This document shows positions 6,793 to 17,043 of a stretch of 64,000 nt of DNA, piece by piece. Source of the DNA: Pedobacter psychroterrae (GTDB lineage Bacteria; Bacteroidota; Bacteroidia; Sphingobacteriales; Sphingobacteriaceae); assembly GCF_004331695.1 (NCBI RefSeq), contig NZ_SJSL01000003.1:186001-250000 (forward strand), given 5' to 3'. The notes below the pieces were generated by a model. That model was not told the origin of the DNA and did not search any database. It saw only the letters and a program-made list of their open reading frames with translations. The translations under genes were made by a program, and so were the position numbers. Position 1 is the first letter of the stretch, and every line of letters starts with the position of its first letter.

Positions 6793-9159
6793 ATGTTCAA
6801 ACTGAACTTTAAAATTGCACTAAGAAACCTTTGGAAAAATAAAGGCTTTACACTGATTAACGCAGGCGGTTTAGCTATTGGTCTCGCCAGTTGCATGATC
6901 CTGCTGCTGTATGTTGCCTATGAATGGGAATATGATAAACAGTTTACAGATTATGACAATACCTACATAATCTATAAAAACGACCCTGTGTCTGATCAGG
7001 TGTATACCAATGCATGGACTCCTGGTGTTATGGCAGCCGAAATTAGAGAGAAAATCTCAGGAGTAAAATATGCATCACGTTCGACCTATCCATCGAACAT
7101 GCTGATCACTTATAAAAATGATAGTTATAAAAAGCAAGCGGTACATACCGAGCCCTCGTTTCTGAAAATACTCGACTACAAGTTTCTCAAAGGTGATCCA
7201 AATACGGCACTGCAAAGTATCAATTCCGTAGTATTGACAGAGTCATTGGCGAAAACTCTTTTTGGCGATTCAGACCCCATTGGCAAAGAACTGAAATTAG
7301 ACAACAAGGAACCACTAAGGGTGGAAGGCGTAATTTCCGATGTGCCTGAAAATAGCAGTATACAGTTCGATTACCTGATGTCATGGACTTTGTTTGAGAA
7401 AACAAATCCCTGGGTTAAAAACACCGATTGGGGAAGTAATTTCTGCCTAACTATGCTGCAGTTAAAGAGTAATAAGTATTTTGATCAGGCGAACAGCCAG
7501 ATGAAAGAACTCGTAGGACGCAACGATAGTGATACAGGTGTGGAGGCTTTTATGCATCCTTTGTCTAAATGGCATTTATACAATGATTTTGAAAATGGAA
7601 AGCTTGTGGGCGGCAGCATTGATCAGTTGAAGATCTTCGCTTTACTTGCCGGGTGCATACTCCTGATCGCTTGCATTAATTTTATGAATCTTTCGACAGC
7701 CCGATCAGAAAAGAGGGCAAGAGAAGTGGGTGTACGCAAGGCAATAGGCTCATCCCGAAGCTCATTGATCGGCCAGTTTATGCTGGAGTCCGTATTGCTT
7801 TCATTAATGGGGATGATTGTGGCTTTCATGCTTATGGAGATTAGCTTGCCATATTTTAATAATTTGCTGAATTTAGAGCTGGTTTTAGCCTACCGGGATT
7901 GGAAGTTCTGGGGAATGCTGGTCGCACTGACTTTATTTGCTGGATTAATAGCAGGGAGCTACCCGGCGTTTTATCTCTCTTCGTTCGAGCCAGTTAAAGT
8001 ATTAAAAGGGTTCAGTGCCAGAGGTGGTTCATCTCTACCAGTGCGTAAAATACTGGTGGTTTTTCAGTTTGTTTTCGCGGCCTGCCTGATTGTTTGCACC
8101 TCTGTTATTTACCAGCAATTGGATTTTATAAAGCGTAAACCCATTGGGTATGATAAAGGTAATCTCATACAGCTAACAGCTCACGGTACATTGAAAGACC
8201 AAAAGAAACTCCCTCTGCTGAAAACGCTGTTAATTAAATCCGGCGCGGCGAGCCATGTTTCCAATTTTTCTACTGATATCAGCAGCGGGGGAAATAACAC
8301 AACCGGAATAGCATGGCCGGGCAAAAATCCAAAGAATGATATTCTTTTTAACACACGCGGTACCGGGTACGACTTTGTAAAAACAATAGGAACGGAGATG
8401 GTGTCCGGAAGAGCGTTCTCGGCCCGGTTTAAAGACTCGACCAATGTGATCGTAAACGAGGCCGCAGTGAAAGCCATGGGACTGAAAGATCCAATCGGAA
8501 CAGTGCTTGAATGGGGCGATGACCGGCATACTATTATAGGTGTCATGAAGGATTTTGTAGTGGAATCTGCCTATCGTGACGTAGCTCCTATGCTTTTTTA
8601 TCCAGATTATCTGGATGATATTTCCGTAATTTTGGTGAGGATAAATCCCTCTCAAAATATCACTTCTTCGGTCGCTAAAATAGATGAAATTGTAAAGCAG
8701 TTCAATCCAGCTTATCCCATAGAAAGAACTTTCGTAAATGATGCTTTTGAGACCAAATTTGACGATGAAAAGTTGCTGGGTACCTTGGCCAACTGGTTTG
8801 GCGGCTTTGCTGTATTTATTTCCTGTCTTGGCTTGCTGGGCTTGGCGCTATACATGGCAGAACAGCGTAAAAAGGAGATCAGCATCCGAAAGGTACTGGG
8901 GGCCAGCACTTACAATATTCTTACACTTTTGAATAAGGATTTCATCAAGCTCGTGGCCATAGCCAATCTAATCGCCTTTCCGCTCGCGTATATTATTATC
9001 AATAAGTGGCTCTCAGGCTATGAGTTCAGAATTCAAATTTCCATATTACCGTTTGCCATTGCCATTGCCTTGTCATTGATCATTGCCATTCTTACTGTAA
9101 GTGTGCAATCGGTAAAAGTAGCGAAGGCCAACCCCGTTGATGCATTAAAATACGAATAA
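6793..9159 (+). CDS. ABC transporter permease 1 (MacB_PCD/FtsX, ~800 aa)
   Basis: This is a 788-residue inner-membrane permease of the MacB/FtsX superfamily in its duplicated Bacteroidota form. One transmembrane helix near the N-terminus (about 21-45) is followed by a periplasmic MacB core domain, an FtsX block (about 278-400), another helix (about 415-440), a second periplasmic domain and a second FtsX block (about 670-788). The internal duplication shows in the repeated cytoplasmic motif REVGVRKAIGS (first half) and KEISIRKVLGA (second half). It begins with FKLNFKIALRNLWKNK and ends with VDALKYE, ends shared by all six permeases here. First gene of the array, 34 bp after the tandem repeat promoter. 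It belongs to the subgroup with permeases 3 and 4 (FMLESVLLS after the first motif). Such permeases export peptides, lipoproteins or drugs; the substrate is unknown. Confidence 0.93.
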   Translation: MFKLNFKIALRNLWKNKGFTLINAGGLAIGLASCMILLLYVAYEWEYDKQFTDYDNTYIIYKNDPVSDQVYTNAWTPGVMAAEIREKISGVKYASRSTYPSNMLITYKNDSYKKQAVHTEPSFLKILDYKFLKGDPNTALQSINSVVLTESLAKTLFGDSDPIGKELKLDNKEPLRVEGVISDVPENSSIQFDYLMSWTLFEKTNPWVKNTDWGSNFCLTMLQLKSNKYFDQANSQMKELVGRNDSDTGVEAFMHPLSKWHLYNDFENGKLVGGSIDQLKIFALLAGCILLIACINFMNLSTARSEKRAREVGVRKAIGSSRSSLIGQFMLESVLLSLMGMIVAFMLMEISLPYFNNLLNLELVLAYRDWKFWGMLVALTLFAGLIAGSYPAFYLSSFEPVKVLKGFSARGGSSLPVRKILVVFQFVFAACLIVCTSVIYQQLDFIKRKPIGYDKGNLIQLTAHGTLKDQKKLPLLKTLLIKSGAASHVSNFSTDISSGGNNTTGIAWPGKNPKNDILFNTRGTGYDFVKTIGTEMVSGRAFSARFKDSTNVIVNEAAVKAMGLKDPIGTVLEWGDDRHTIIGVMKDFVVESAYRDVAPMLFYPDYLDDISVILVRINPSQNITSSVAKIDEIVKQFNPAYPIERTFVNDAFETKFDDEKLLGTLANWFGGFAVFISCLGLLGLALYMAEQRKKEISIRKVLGASTYNILTLLNKDFIKLVAIANLIAFPLAYIIINKWLSGYEFRIQISILPFAIAIALSLIIAILTVSVQSVKVAKANPVDALKYE

Positions 9160-9170
9160 CCTACGATCGC

Positions 9171-11543
9171 ATGCTGAAACTCAATCTGAAAATAGCACTA
9201 AGAAACCTTTGGAAGAACAAACTCATCACTACCATAAATGTGGGCGGACTGGCAGTTGCGCTAGCCTCGTTCATATTGATCATCATGTATGCCAATTATG
9301 AAACCAGTTTTGATAAGGAAAATCCGAACTACGATAATATTTATATTGTTGGAATCACTTATCCGGAATTTAAAACTTATTACACGGCTGCTCCGTTTGC
9401 AAAAGCCATCGAACAAAATTTCCCTGAAGTTGAGTCTGTCGGAATAATAAAAGGGAGTTCTTTTGAACTGGCCATTAAAAATGGCAAAAACACACTTTTT
9501 ACTAACAACATTTTACAGGCTGATTATGATGCAGCGAAGATCCTCAATATAACACCTGAAGGTGGCCTTATAAAGCCAACTGGTGATGTAGAAAGACTTA
9601 GTTATTTGAGTAAAGAAAGCATGAAAACGCTTTTTCCGGATAAAAAAGACAATAAGCCGGAAATGGTTGGATTTGGAGCGAGTAATTTAGGGATCACAGG
9701 AATAATAGCTGGCTCGATAAAAAAGAACTTGCATTCAAACTTTACTTTTGATGGTGTTTCTATCGCCAACGAATTAGGCGAAGGTGACAATTATGATATG
9801 AATGATTTCTCCATCTATTTACAGGTGAAGCCTGAAACGAATTTGGCGGGTCTCGAGCAAAAAATTACTGATTTATACAGAGTTGAATTATTAAAAGGTA
9901 AAACTGGTCAACAATTAATTGATGAAGTAAAAGGTATTTCCACCTTTTTAGATCCACTCTCCAACCTGCATTTAAAACCAAAAGCTGGCAACAACGCACC
10001 TTACAAAATATTAATAGCACTTTCTGTTCTGGGAATTTTAATTCTAGTCATCGCTTCTATTAATTTTACCAATTTAAGTATTGCACAGGCAACTAAACGA
10101 GCAAAAGAAGTTGGCATCAAAAAAGTACTTGGCGCTTATCGGTTTCAATTAACAACACAGTTTTTGGTCGAGATATTTATGCAATGCTTTGTAGCTACTA
10201 TTCTAGCCCTGATTTTAGCAGAATTGGTATTGCCGAACTTTAATAATTTGTTTCAAACCCACCTATCAATTTGGCGTATTGATAACGATTTGTCCTGGCA
10301 ATTACCGTTAATTTTAACCGTAATTACGGTTATTGCTGGTATTTACCCGGCAATGGTTTTATCAGGTTTTAAACCCGCGGTAGTTTTAAAGGGAAATTTC
10401 TCTAGCAGTAAACAAAGCTATTGGTTGCGTAATGGATTACTGGTTTTTCAGTTTAGTGTTGCTATAGTATTCATCATTGGTTTATTCATTATCAATTCGC
10501 AACTGAAATATATGAGTAAAGAAGATCTCGGTTTTACAGCAAATGAGGTAGTTTACATTAAAAACATCACAATTTTTAACGATCCCGTCAAATTCGAACC
10601 AGTTAGAGAAAGGATTCTTAGAATTCCGGGAATTAAATCGGCAACTGTGGCCACTTTTATACCTGGTGGTGAAAATGGAGTGAATAGTTATACCGCCAAT
10701 GGTTTAAAAGCAAATATTGATTTTGTGGATGTAGATTTCGATTATTTCAAAACCTTGGAGATTAAACTAAAAGAAGGGCGTTTTTTCTCTAATGATTTTA
10801 AAACGGATACTGCAAACGCTGCTGTAATAAATGAAAGTGCCGTAGCTAAATACGGGATTAAAAGCCCTATCGGACAAATTATTAGGGGCTGCAATATCGA
10901 TTATAAAATAATTGGTGTAATTAAAGATTTTAAAACGCAAGGCTTTGAAAATGCCGTTCAACCTACTATTTACGCCATTAAAGACCCTTGTGGTGGTTAT
11001 AAAATGCAAATCATGCTTAAGATTGAAGAAAATAAAATGGCTGAGGCATTGGCCACATTAAAGGCACAATGGCTTGAAATTAATCCTAAAGATGGCGAAG
11101 ACTTTAGATATGAATTTTTAGATGAATTGTATGGAAAGCTGTTCAAAAAGCAAGAGCAATTGCAGTCCATGTTTTTTGCTGCGGCTTTGTTAACTATTTT
11201 CATTGCCATATTAGGTTTATTCGCCTTTGCAAAATACATTACCAACGGTAGAATTAAGGAAATCGCTGTTCGTAAAATATTAGGAGCAGCTGATGTTCAA
11301 ATCTTGAAACTAATTAACCGTTCGTTTTTTATTATGGTTGTTTTAGCCAACATTATCTCCTGGCCTGTAGCCTATCTTCTAACTAAAATGTGGCTAGGAA
11401 CCTTTGCTTACAGAATTGATCTATCACTTTTACCGTTTGTTGCCAGTGCCATAATAACCATTTTATTAACGGTGCTCACGGTAACCGTTCAGGCTGCCAA
11501 AGCCGTAAAAGCCAATCCTGTAGATGCCCTTAAATACGAATAA
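9171..11543 (+). CDS. ABC transporter permease 2 (MacB_PCD/FtsX), AT-rich
   Basis: This 790-residue permease has the same layout as permease 1: N-terminal helix, two periplasmic MacB-type domains and two FtsX blocks, with KEVGIKKVLGA and KEIAVRKILGA as the paired cytoplasmic motifs. It starts LKLNLKIALRNLWKNK and ends VDALKYE. It lies 11 bp after permease 1. Its sequence after the first FtsX motif (FLVEIFMQCF) groups it with permeases 5 and 6, not with its direct neighbours. Its DNA is visibly poorer in G+C than the flanking genes: 18 of 60 bases at 10501-10560 against 28 of 60 at 14881-14940. That suggests it arrived, or was replaced, from another genome. All domains appear intact and in frame. 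Confidence 0.93.
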   Translation: MLKLNLKIALRNLWKNKLITTINVGGLAVALASFILIIMYANYETSFDKENPNYDNIYIVGITYPEFKTYYTAAPFAKAIEQNFPEVESVGIIKGSSFELAIKNGKNTLFTNNILQADYDAAKILNITPEGGLIKPTGDVERLSYLSKESMKTLFPDKKDNKPEMVGFGASNLGITGIIAGSIKKNLHSNFTFDGVSIANELGEGDNYDMNDFSIYLQVKPETNLAGLEQKITDLYRVELLKGKTGQQLIDEVKGISTFLDPLSNLHLKPKAGNNAPYKILIALSVLGILILVIASINFTNLSIAQATKRAKEVGIKKVLGAYRFQLTTQFLVEIFMQCFVATILALILAELVLPNFNNLFQTHLSIWRIDNDLSWQLPLILTVITVIAGIYPAMVLSGFKPAVVLKGNFSSSKQSYWLRNGLLVFQFSVAIVFIIGLFIINSQLKYMSKEDLGFTANEVVYIKNITIFNDPVKFEPVRERILRIPGIKSATVATFIPGGENGVNSYTANGLKANIDFVDVDFDYFKTLEIKLKEGRFFSNDFKTDTANAAVINESAVAKYGIKSPIGQIIRGCNIDYKIIGVIKDFKTQGFENAVQPTIYAIKDPCGGYKMQIMLKIEENKMAEALATLKAQWLEINPKDGEDFRYEFLDELYGKLFKKQEQLQSMFFAAALLTIFIAILGLFAFAKYITNGRIKEIAVRKILGAADVQILKLINRSFFIMVVLANIISWPVAYLLTKMWLGTFAYRIDLSLLPFVASAIITILLTVLTVTVQAAKAVKANPVDALKYE

Positions 11544-11548
11544 GCTAT

Positions 11549-13942
11549 ATGTTCAAACTCAACCTCAAAATCGCACTACGGAACCTTTGGAAACACAAGG
11601 GTTATACATTTATTAACTTGACGGGTTTGGCTATAGGTATGGCCAGCTGTATTCTTATTTTCTTGTTTATCCGCTTTCAGTTTAGTTTTGATGAAGACCA
11701 TAAAAATGAAGACAGGATCTATCGGGTAGTTACCCACTGGAAGTACAATGCTTTTGATGATGTTTCTTCTGGAGTACCGGTTCCTTTCGCTGCCGCCGCA
11801 AGAAATGAGATTGCAGGATTTGAAAAAGTAGGTTCCATATTTAAGCGTGGGGGCATCATCCATGTCAACGATCAGAACGGAAAAACAACTATTAAAACGC
11901 AGCAGGCAATCTATTATACAGACCCTGATTTTTTTGAAGTTTTTAGCGACATCAAGTGGAAGTACGGAAAGCCTCAACAAGCACTTAGTGCGCCTAATAC
12001 AGTTGTATTATCTGAAGGCTTCGCCATCAGATTTTTCGGCAATACGGAGCGAGCTATCGGCAAAAATATAACATTGGGTATCAATACAAATTTAGAGGTA
12101 ACTGGTGTCATACAAGACATGCCTCAAAACAGCAGTTTTCCACTTGGGATCATAGTAAGTTATCAGACTTTTTATGGACGCAATAACAGCAATTGGGATT
12201 CTGTAAATTCAAGTTCGTCCTGTTACGTGCTACTGAAGGAAGGGGTAAATCTTGATGACGTACAGGTACAGTTAGATCAATTCAATAGTAAATATTATCC
12301 CATTCAGAAGGTCGCCGGAAACCAAAACAATCAGCTTCAGGCACTGAGGGATATCCATTTTAGCACAGCGTATGATAATTTCGGTGAGTCGACAATCGGC
12401 AAAAGCGAAGTTTACGGATTAGCGATAATCGGACTGTTCCTGATGCTGACAGCCTGCATCAATTTTATCAACTTAAGCACTGCCCAGTCCGTAAACCGCT
12501 CAAAAGAAGTCGGTGTGCGCAAGGTGATGGGCAGTAAACGCAAACAACTTATTGTACAGTTTCTTACAGAAACTTTTGCGCTAAGTTTAATTGCCTTGTT
12601 AGTTGCCTGTGTGATCGCTGAGATGGTCATCCCGTCAATGCAAAACTTATTCAACGGCCAAATTGAGTTTAGTCTTTTCAGCCACCCCATTATATTATTA
12701 TTTATGGCCATTCTGGTTGTCATTGTAGCATTTCTTGCCGGATTTTATCCAGCACTCATTGTCTCGGGGTTCAGTCCTGCATTGGCTATCAAAAACAAAA
12801 TAAGTTTAAATGGTAAAGGGCTAAGTATCCGAAAGGTGCTGGTTGTATTTCAGTTCTCGATTACAGTAGTACTGATAATAGGGACCTTAGTAATTGTCAG
12901 GCAGATGGAATTTGTACAGAAGAAATCCCTAGGGTTTAATCCGAATGCAGTGGCGATGGTAAGTATTCTGGGCGACAGCACAAGCGTCACTAAATTTAAT
13001 ACTTTCAGAGAGCAAGTCTTACCGGTGTCTGGTATAGAATCGATCAGCTTTTGCCAGTCACCTCCATTGTCAGACGATGTAAACGCCACTGATTTTACCT
13101 ATAACGGGATAAAGAATAAAGATTTTGAGTTAAGAACCGTCAGAGCTGATGAAAATTATTTCAAGGTGTTTGACCTGAAACTAATTGCAGGTAAGATTTT
13201 CATGAAAAGCGACACAGCCAATGGCTGCGTAGTAAATGAAACGTTTTTGAAGAAGATAAATGTATCAAATCCTCAGGATGCGATAGGAAAGATGCTAGAT
13301 GCAAGCGGCAATTTCATGCCCATAACAGGTGTAGTTAAAGATTACAACGATAAATCGTTAAAGGAAGGGATTTCAGGAGTTGCCATATTTCCGGGAAAGA
13401 ACCAATATTGGAATACAGCTATTAAAATCGACGCAAAAAAGATCATGCCTGCGATGAAAGAAGTAGAAAGAATTTGGAACAGAACTTTTCCGAACGGCAT
13501 TTATCAGGCAAATTTTGTGAACGATGAGATCAACAGCTATTATGAGGGCGAAAGAATAACCGGGGTTTTGTTTAAGGTTTTTGCAGGTGTCATCATTTTC
13601 ATTTCATTTATCGGTTTATTTGGCTTAATTTCCTTTGTAGCTACCCAAAGAACCCGCGAAGTAGCTATCAGAAAAGTGTTAGGCGCATCTACAATAGAAT
13701 TGGTCAAAATGTTGAACGGTTCCTTTTTAATCATGGTTTTCATCGCTAATTTAATTGCCTGGCCACTGGCATACTTGTTTGTGAAAAAATGGCTTGCTGG
13801 ATTTGCTTATCAAATGGAACTGACTGCGTGGCCTTTCGTGCTGGCAATGTGTATTTCAATGTTAATTACGCTGCTCACCGTCAGTATCCGGTCTTATAAA
13901 GCTGCGGTAGCGAATACTATAGATGCCCTTAAATACGAATAA
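11549..13942 (+). CDS. ABC transporter permease 3 (MacB_PCD/FtsX)
   Basis: This 797-residue permease lies 5 bp after permease 2 and has the same duplicated architecture. An N-terminal helix (GLAIGMASCILIFLFIRF, about 27-44) is followed by the first periplasmic domain, the FtsX block with KEVGVRKVMGS, a middle helix (VVFQFSITVVLIIGTLVIV), the second periplasmic domain and the second FtsX block with REVAIRKVLGA. It ends IDALKYE. The first motif is followed by FLTETFALS, which places it with permeases 1 and 4. No ATPase domain is fused, so it depends on the separate ATPases at 2693 and 16353. Its substrate cannot be inferred. Confidence 0.93.
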   Translation: MFKLNLKIALRNLWKHKGYTFINLTGLAIGMASCILIFLFIRFQFSFDEDHKNEDRIYRVVTHWKYNAFDDVSSGVPVPFAAAARNEIAGFEKVGSIFKRGGIIHVNDQNGKTTIKTQQAIYYTDPDFFEVFSDIKWKYGKPQQALSAPNTVVLSEGFAIRFFGNTERAIGKNITLGINTNLEVTGVIQDMPQNSSFPLGIIVSYQTFYGRNNSNWDSVNSSSSCYVLLKEGVNLDDVQVQLDQFNSKYYPIQKVAGNQNNQLQALRDIHFSTAYDNFGESTIGKSEVYGLAIIGLFLMLTACINFINLSTAQSVNRSKEVGVRKVMGSKRKQLIVQFLTETFALSLIALLVACVIAEMVIPSMQNLFNGQIEFSLFSHPIILLFMAILVVIVAFLAGFYPALIVSGFSPALAIKNKISLNGKGLSIRKVLVVFQFSITVVLIIGTLVIVRQMEFVQKKSLGFNPNAVAMVSILGDSTSVTKFNTFREQVLPVSGIESISFCQSPPLSDDVNATDFTYNGIKNKDFELRTVRADENYFKVFDLKLIAGKIFMKSDTANGCVVNETFLKKINVSNPQDAIGKMLDASGNFMPITGVVKDYNDKSLKEGISGVAIFPGKNQYWNTAIKIDAKKIMPAMKEVERIWNRTFPNGIYQANFVNDEINSYYEGERITGVLFKVFAGVIIFISFIGLFGLISFVATQRTREVAIRKVLGASTIELVKMLNGSFLIMVFIANLIAWPLAYLFVKKWLAGFAYQMELTAWPFVLAMCISMLITLLTVSIRSYKAAVANTIDALKYE

Positions 13943-13944
13943 CC

Positions 13945-16341
13945 ATGTTTAGACTCCACCTCAAAATTGCTCTTAGAAATCTGCTGAAGCAGAGGAGCTA
14001 TGCTTTTATCAATGTTTTTGGACTGTCAACAGGCCTGTGTGCCTTCTTCCTCATACTTTTCTATGTGGCGGATGACTTGAGCTACGACCGCTTCCATAAG
14101 AATGCAGACCGCATTGTCAGGGTCGTGCAGCGGGCCAGTTGGGAGGGAGGTGCGCTCAATTTGGCGCTTACCTCTTCACCTTTTGCGCCAGCATTGAAGG
14201 CAGATTACAAGGAAGTAGAAGAGGCAGCCTGGATCATAGGTGAAGCCGGGGGGCTGTTTAGCTATGGGACACAGCAGATCAAGGCCGGTGACGTATTTTT
14301 TACCGATAGCTCATTCCTAAAAGTATTTAGTTACCAGTTTTTGTATGGTGATCCTGAAAATTCACTATCGGCCACGAATTCCATTGTACTGACGGAGAAA
14401 TTAGCCAGGAAGTTATTTGGTACAGCCGAAAATGCCATGGGCAAAGTGCTGACACTCGATAAAGATCCCGGTGGTACAGTAACTGGTGTAATCGCTGATC
14501 TTCCTGAAAATACACATCTTAAGTTTAGCGCTTTGAGGTCAGCACCGCCCAATCAGGTCGGGGCCTGGCAGCAGTTCAACGGATATACCTATTTGCTTTT
14601 AGCACCAAATGCTGATTACAAAATGCTAGAGGCCAGATTGCCTGAGTTCTATAAAAAGCACCTAAAGGGTGAGATGGGAGTAGAAGACTATAAAATGTCA
14701 CTTCAGCCGATCACCAGCATCCACCTTCATTCAGACCTGGACTATGAGGTAGGTACCAATGGTAGTATGAAATACATTTCTATTTTTATTGTAGCGGCCG
14801 TCATGATCCTGCTGATTGCGATCATCAATTACATGAACCTCGCTACGGCCCGTGCTTCGGTCAGGGCCAGGGAAGTCGGTGTCCGTAAAGTGGTCGGTGC
14901 AGAACGGAAACAGATCATGTTTTCGTTTTGGCTGGAATCTGTGGTGCTGACCCTTATCGCCTGTCTGGTCGCTGCGTTGATGGTAGAATTGCTCATGCCT
15001 TATTTTAACCAGTTAGCTGGTAAATCGTTATCTACTTTGAAATACGGATTTCCATTTAGTGTAATGTTCGTCGTTGTTTTTGCATTAGTAGTAGGAACCC
15101 TGAGTGGCAGCTACCCCGCATTTTTCCTTTCGGGTTTTTCGGTAATCAACGCGTTAAAAGGTAAAACGGGAACGGTATCCGGTCATGGTATACTAAGAAA
15201 AGGGCTGGTGGTCTTTCAGTTTACAATTACTATCGCAATGGTTATTGTTTCCTGGGTGATTTATAATCAGATGCAATATGTAATGACTTCAGATCTCGGT
15301 TTTGACAAGCAGCAGGTGCTGACTTTTCATCTGGATGATGAAAACACAAGATTAAAGGTCAGTTCGCTCAAAAATGAACTGCTGCAGAGCCCGCTCATCA
15401 AAAAGGTTGGCGTGGCAGGAAATCCAATAGGTAATAATAATATTGGGACCAGTGGATTCTTTTTTGAAACGGATAAAGGCTTTAATCCCTCGACAAATAT
15501 AGTGCAGGTGTTCATGGCTGATGAAGACCTGCTGCCGGCCATGGGCACAGACATAGTGCAGGGCAGGAACTTTTCTGGACAGCAGAGTTCAGATCAAACC
15601 CATGCAATAATAATCAACGAGACCCTGGTCAAAGAGCTGGGCCTTAAAAATCCCATCGGCAAAAGAATGAGGACTACGTACGTCAATGAAAAAGGGCAGC
15701 GGGAAGAAAGAACCATTGTAGGGGTCGTCAAAGATTTTCATACCTATTCGCTGCAGCACAAGATTCAGGGAATGCTGCTGTATATGCCGCCGCAGCGGCA
15801 GGATCAGGACAACCTGTATGTCCGAATTGATCCTGCCCAGACAAAAGCAGCCCTGCAGTGGATTAAAAAGGTATATGCCCGATTTGACAAAGTTAATCCT
15901 GCTGAGTTTCACTTTCTGGACGATAATTTCGCTGCCCGGTACGAGTCGGAACAGAGGCAGGAAAACCTGTTGCTAATTTTTACGCTGCTTGCCATTTCTA
16001 TTGCGTTGCTAGGCATGTATGGGCTTTCTACCTTTGTTACCAGCCAGCGCACTAAGGAAATAGCCGTCCGACGGGTATTAGGTGCTTCTGCGATGAGCAT
16101 CATCAACCTCCTGAACAGCGGATTTATGAAGATCACATTGTTAGCGAGCATATTGTCTTGGCCAGTGGCCTACTTCTTCTGCAATCGCTGGCTGCAGGAC
16201 TTTGCCTACCGCATACAAACACCATTGCTGCCGTTTGTTTTGTCCAGCACATTGTGTATGGCAATGGTATTCCTGACGGTAACTTATAAAACCTGGAAAG
16301 CTGCAAAGGCCAATCCGGTAGACGCCCTTAAATACGAATAA
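13945..16341 (+). CDS. ABC transporter permease 4 (MacB_PCD/FtsX)
   Basis: This 798-residue permease begins 2 bp after the stop of permease 3, so translation is probably coupled. It starts FRLHLKIALRNLLKQR and ends VDALKYE. Paired motifs are REVGVRKVVGA and KEIAVRRVLGA, with FWLESVVLT after the first, which groups it with permeases 1 and 3. The middle transmembrane helix is VVFQFTITIAMVIVSWVIY. It has two periplasmic domains as in the others. It is the last permease before the internal ATPase gene (11 bp gap). G+C content looks higher than in permease 2. Confidence 0.93.
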   Translation: MFRLHLKIALRNLLKQRSYAFINVFGLSTGLCAFFLILFYVADDLSYDRFHKNADRIVRVVQRASWEGGALNLALTSSPFAPALKADYKEVEEAAWIIGEAGGLFSYGTQQIKAGDVFFTDSSFLKVFSYQFLYGDPENSLSATNSIVLTEKLARKLFGTAENAMGKVLTLDKDPGGTVTGVIADLPENTHLKFSALRSAPPNQVGAWQQFNGYTYLLLAPNADYKMLEARLPEFYKKHLKGEMGVEDYKMSLQPITSIHLHSDLDYEVGTNGSMKYISIFIVAAVMILLIAIINYMNLATARASVRAREVGVRKVVGAERKQIMFSFWLESVVLTLIACLVAALMVELLMPYFNQLAGKSLSTLKYGFPFSVMFVVVFALVVGTLSGSYPAFFLSGFSVINALKGKTGTVSGHGILRKGLVVFQFTITIAMVIVSWVIYNQMQYVMTSDLGFDKQQVLTFHLDDENTRLKVSSLKNELLQSPLIKKVGVAGNPIGNNNIGTSGFFFETDKGFNPSTNIVQVFMADEDLLPAMGTDIVQGRNFSGQQSSDQTHAIIINETLVKELGLKNPIGKRMRTTYVNEKGQREERTIVGVVKDFHTYSLQHKIQGMLLYMPPQRQDQDNLYVRIDPAQTKAALQWIKKVYARFDKVNPAEFHFLDDNFAARYESEQRQENLLLIFTLLAISIALLGMYGLSTFVTSQRTKEIAVRRVLGASAMSIINLLNSGFMKITLLASILSWPVAYFFCNRWLQDFAYRIQTPLLPFVLSSTLCMAMVFLTVTYKTWKAAKANPVDALKYE

Positions 16342-16352
16342 CACATACAATC

Positions 16353-17030
16353 ATGATAGAACTAAAAGACATTGAAAAATACTATGCCAGCAAGGGCGTA
16401 AAAAGCTATATCCTGCGCCATGTATCTACCACGATCAAACAAGGCGAATTTGTATCCATCATGGGTCCCTCAGGTGCAGGAAAATCTACACTTTTAAACA
16501 TCCTGGGAATGCTGGAAGAGCCGACCTATGGAAGCTATAGCTTTATGGGAGAGGACGTAACAACACTAAATGAGCGCAAGCGAATTGAACTGTACCGCAA
16601 CCACATAGGCTTTGTATTTCAGGCATATCACCTGATAGACGAGATGACGGTTGAAGAAAATATCGAAGCACCCCTGCTATACAAAAAAGTGCCTGGTGCA
16701 GAGCGGAGGAGCAGAGTAGCCGATATCCTCGACCGCTTTAATATGGTGGCCAAAAAAGACTTGTTTCCTAATCAGCTCAGTGGCGGACAGCAGCAGTTAG
16801 TCGGCATAGCCCGCGCACTTGTAGCCCAGCCATCCATCATCCTGGCCGATGAACCTACCGGAAATCTGCAGTCTGCACAGGCCCTGCAGATCATGGAACT
16901 GTTCAAAAAACTCAACGAAGAAGAAGGGATTACCATTATCCAGGTTACCCACTCAGAAGTAAACGCTGCTTACGGCAGCCGCATTTTGCACCTGCTGGAC
17001 GGTGTGATCAAAGAAGACGTAAACTTATAA
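16353..17030 (+). CDS. ABC transporter ATP-binding protein with altered D-loop and signature
   Basis: This 225-residue MacB/LolD-type ATPase is embedded between permeases 4 and 5. Walker A GPSGAGKST (38-46), Walker B IILADE and the H-loop VTHSEVN are intact. Two conserved positions differ from the ATPase at 2693. The signature reads LSGGQQQLVG instead of LSGGQQQRVA. The D-loop reads GNLQS with Q173, where the family has Asp (GNLDS, D173 in the paralog). The D-loop Asp contacts the opposite site in the ATP dimer, so this subunit may hydrolyse poorly, or pair with the canonical ATPase to give one good and one weak site. It is co-transcribed with the permeases. Length is normal and there is no frameshift. 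Confidence 0.92.
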   Translation: MIELKDIEKYYASKGVKSYILRHVSTTIKQGEFVSIMGPSGAGKSTLLNILGMLEEPTYGSYSFMGEDVTTLNERKRIELYRNHIGFVFQAYHLIDEMTVEENIEAPLLYKKVPGAERRSRVADILDRFNMVAKKDLFPNQLSGGQQQLVGIARALVAQPSIILADEPTGNLQSAQALQIMELFKKLNEEEGITIIQVTHSEVNAAYGSRILHLLDGVIKEDVNL

Positions 17031-17043
17031 AAACGGCTAGTTA

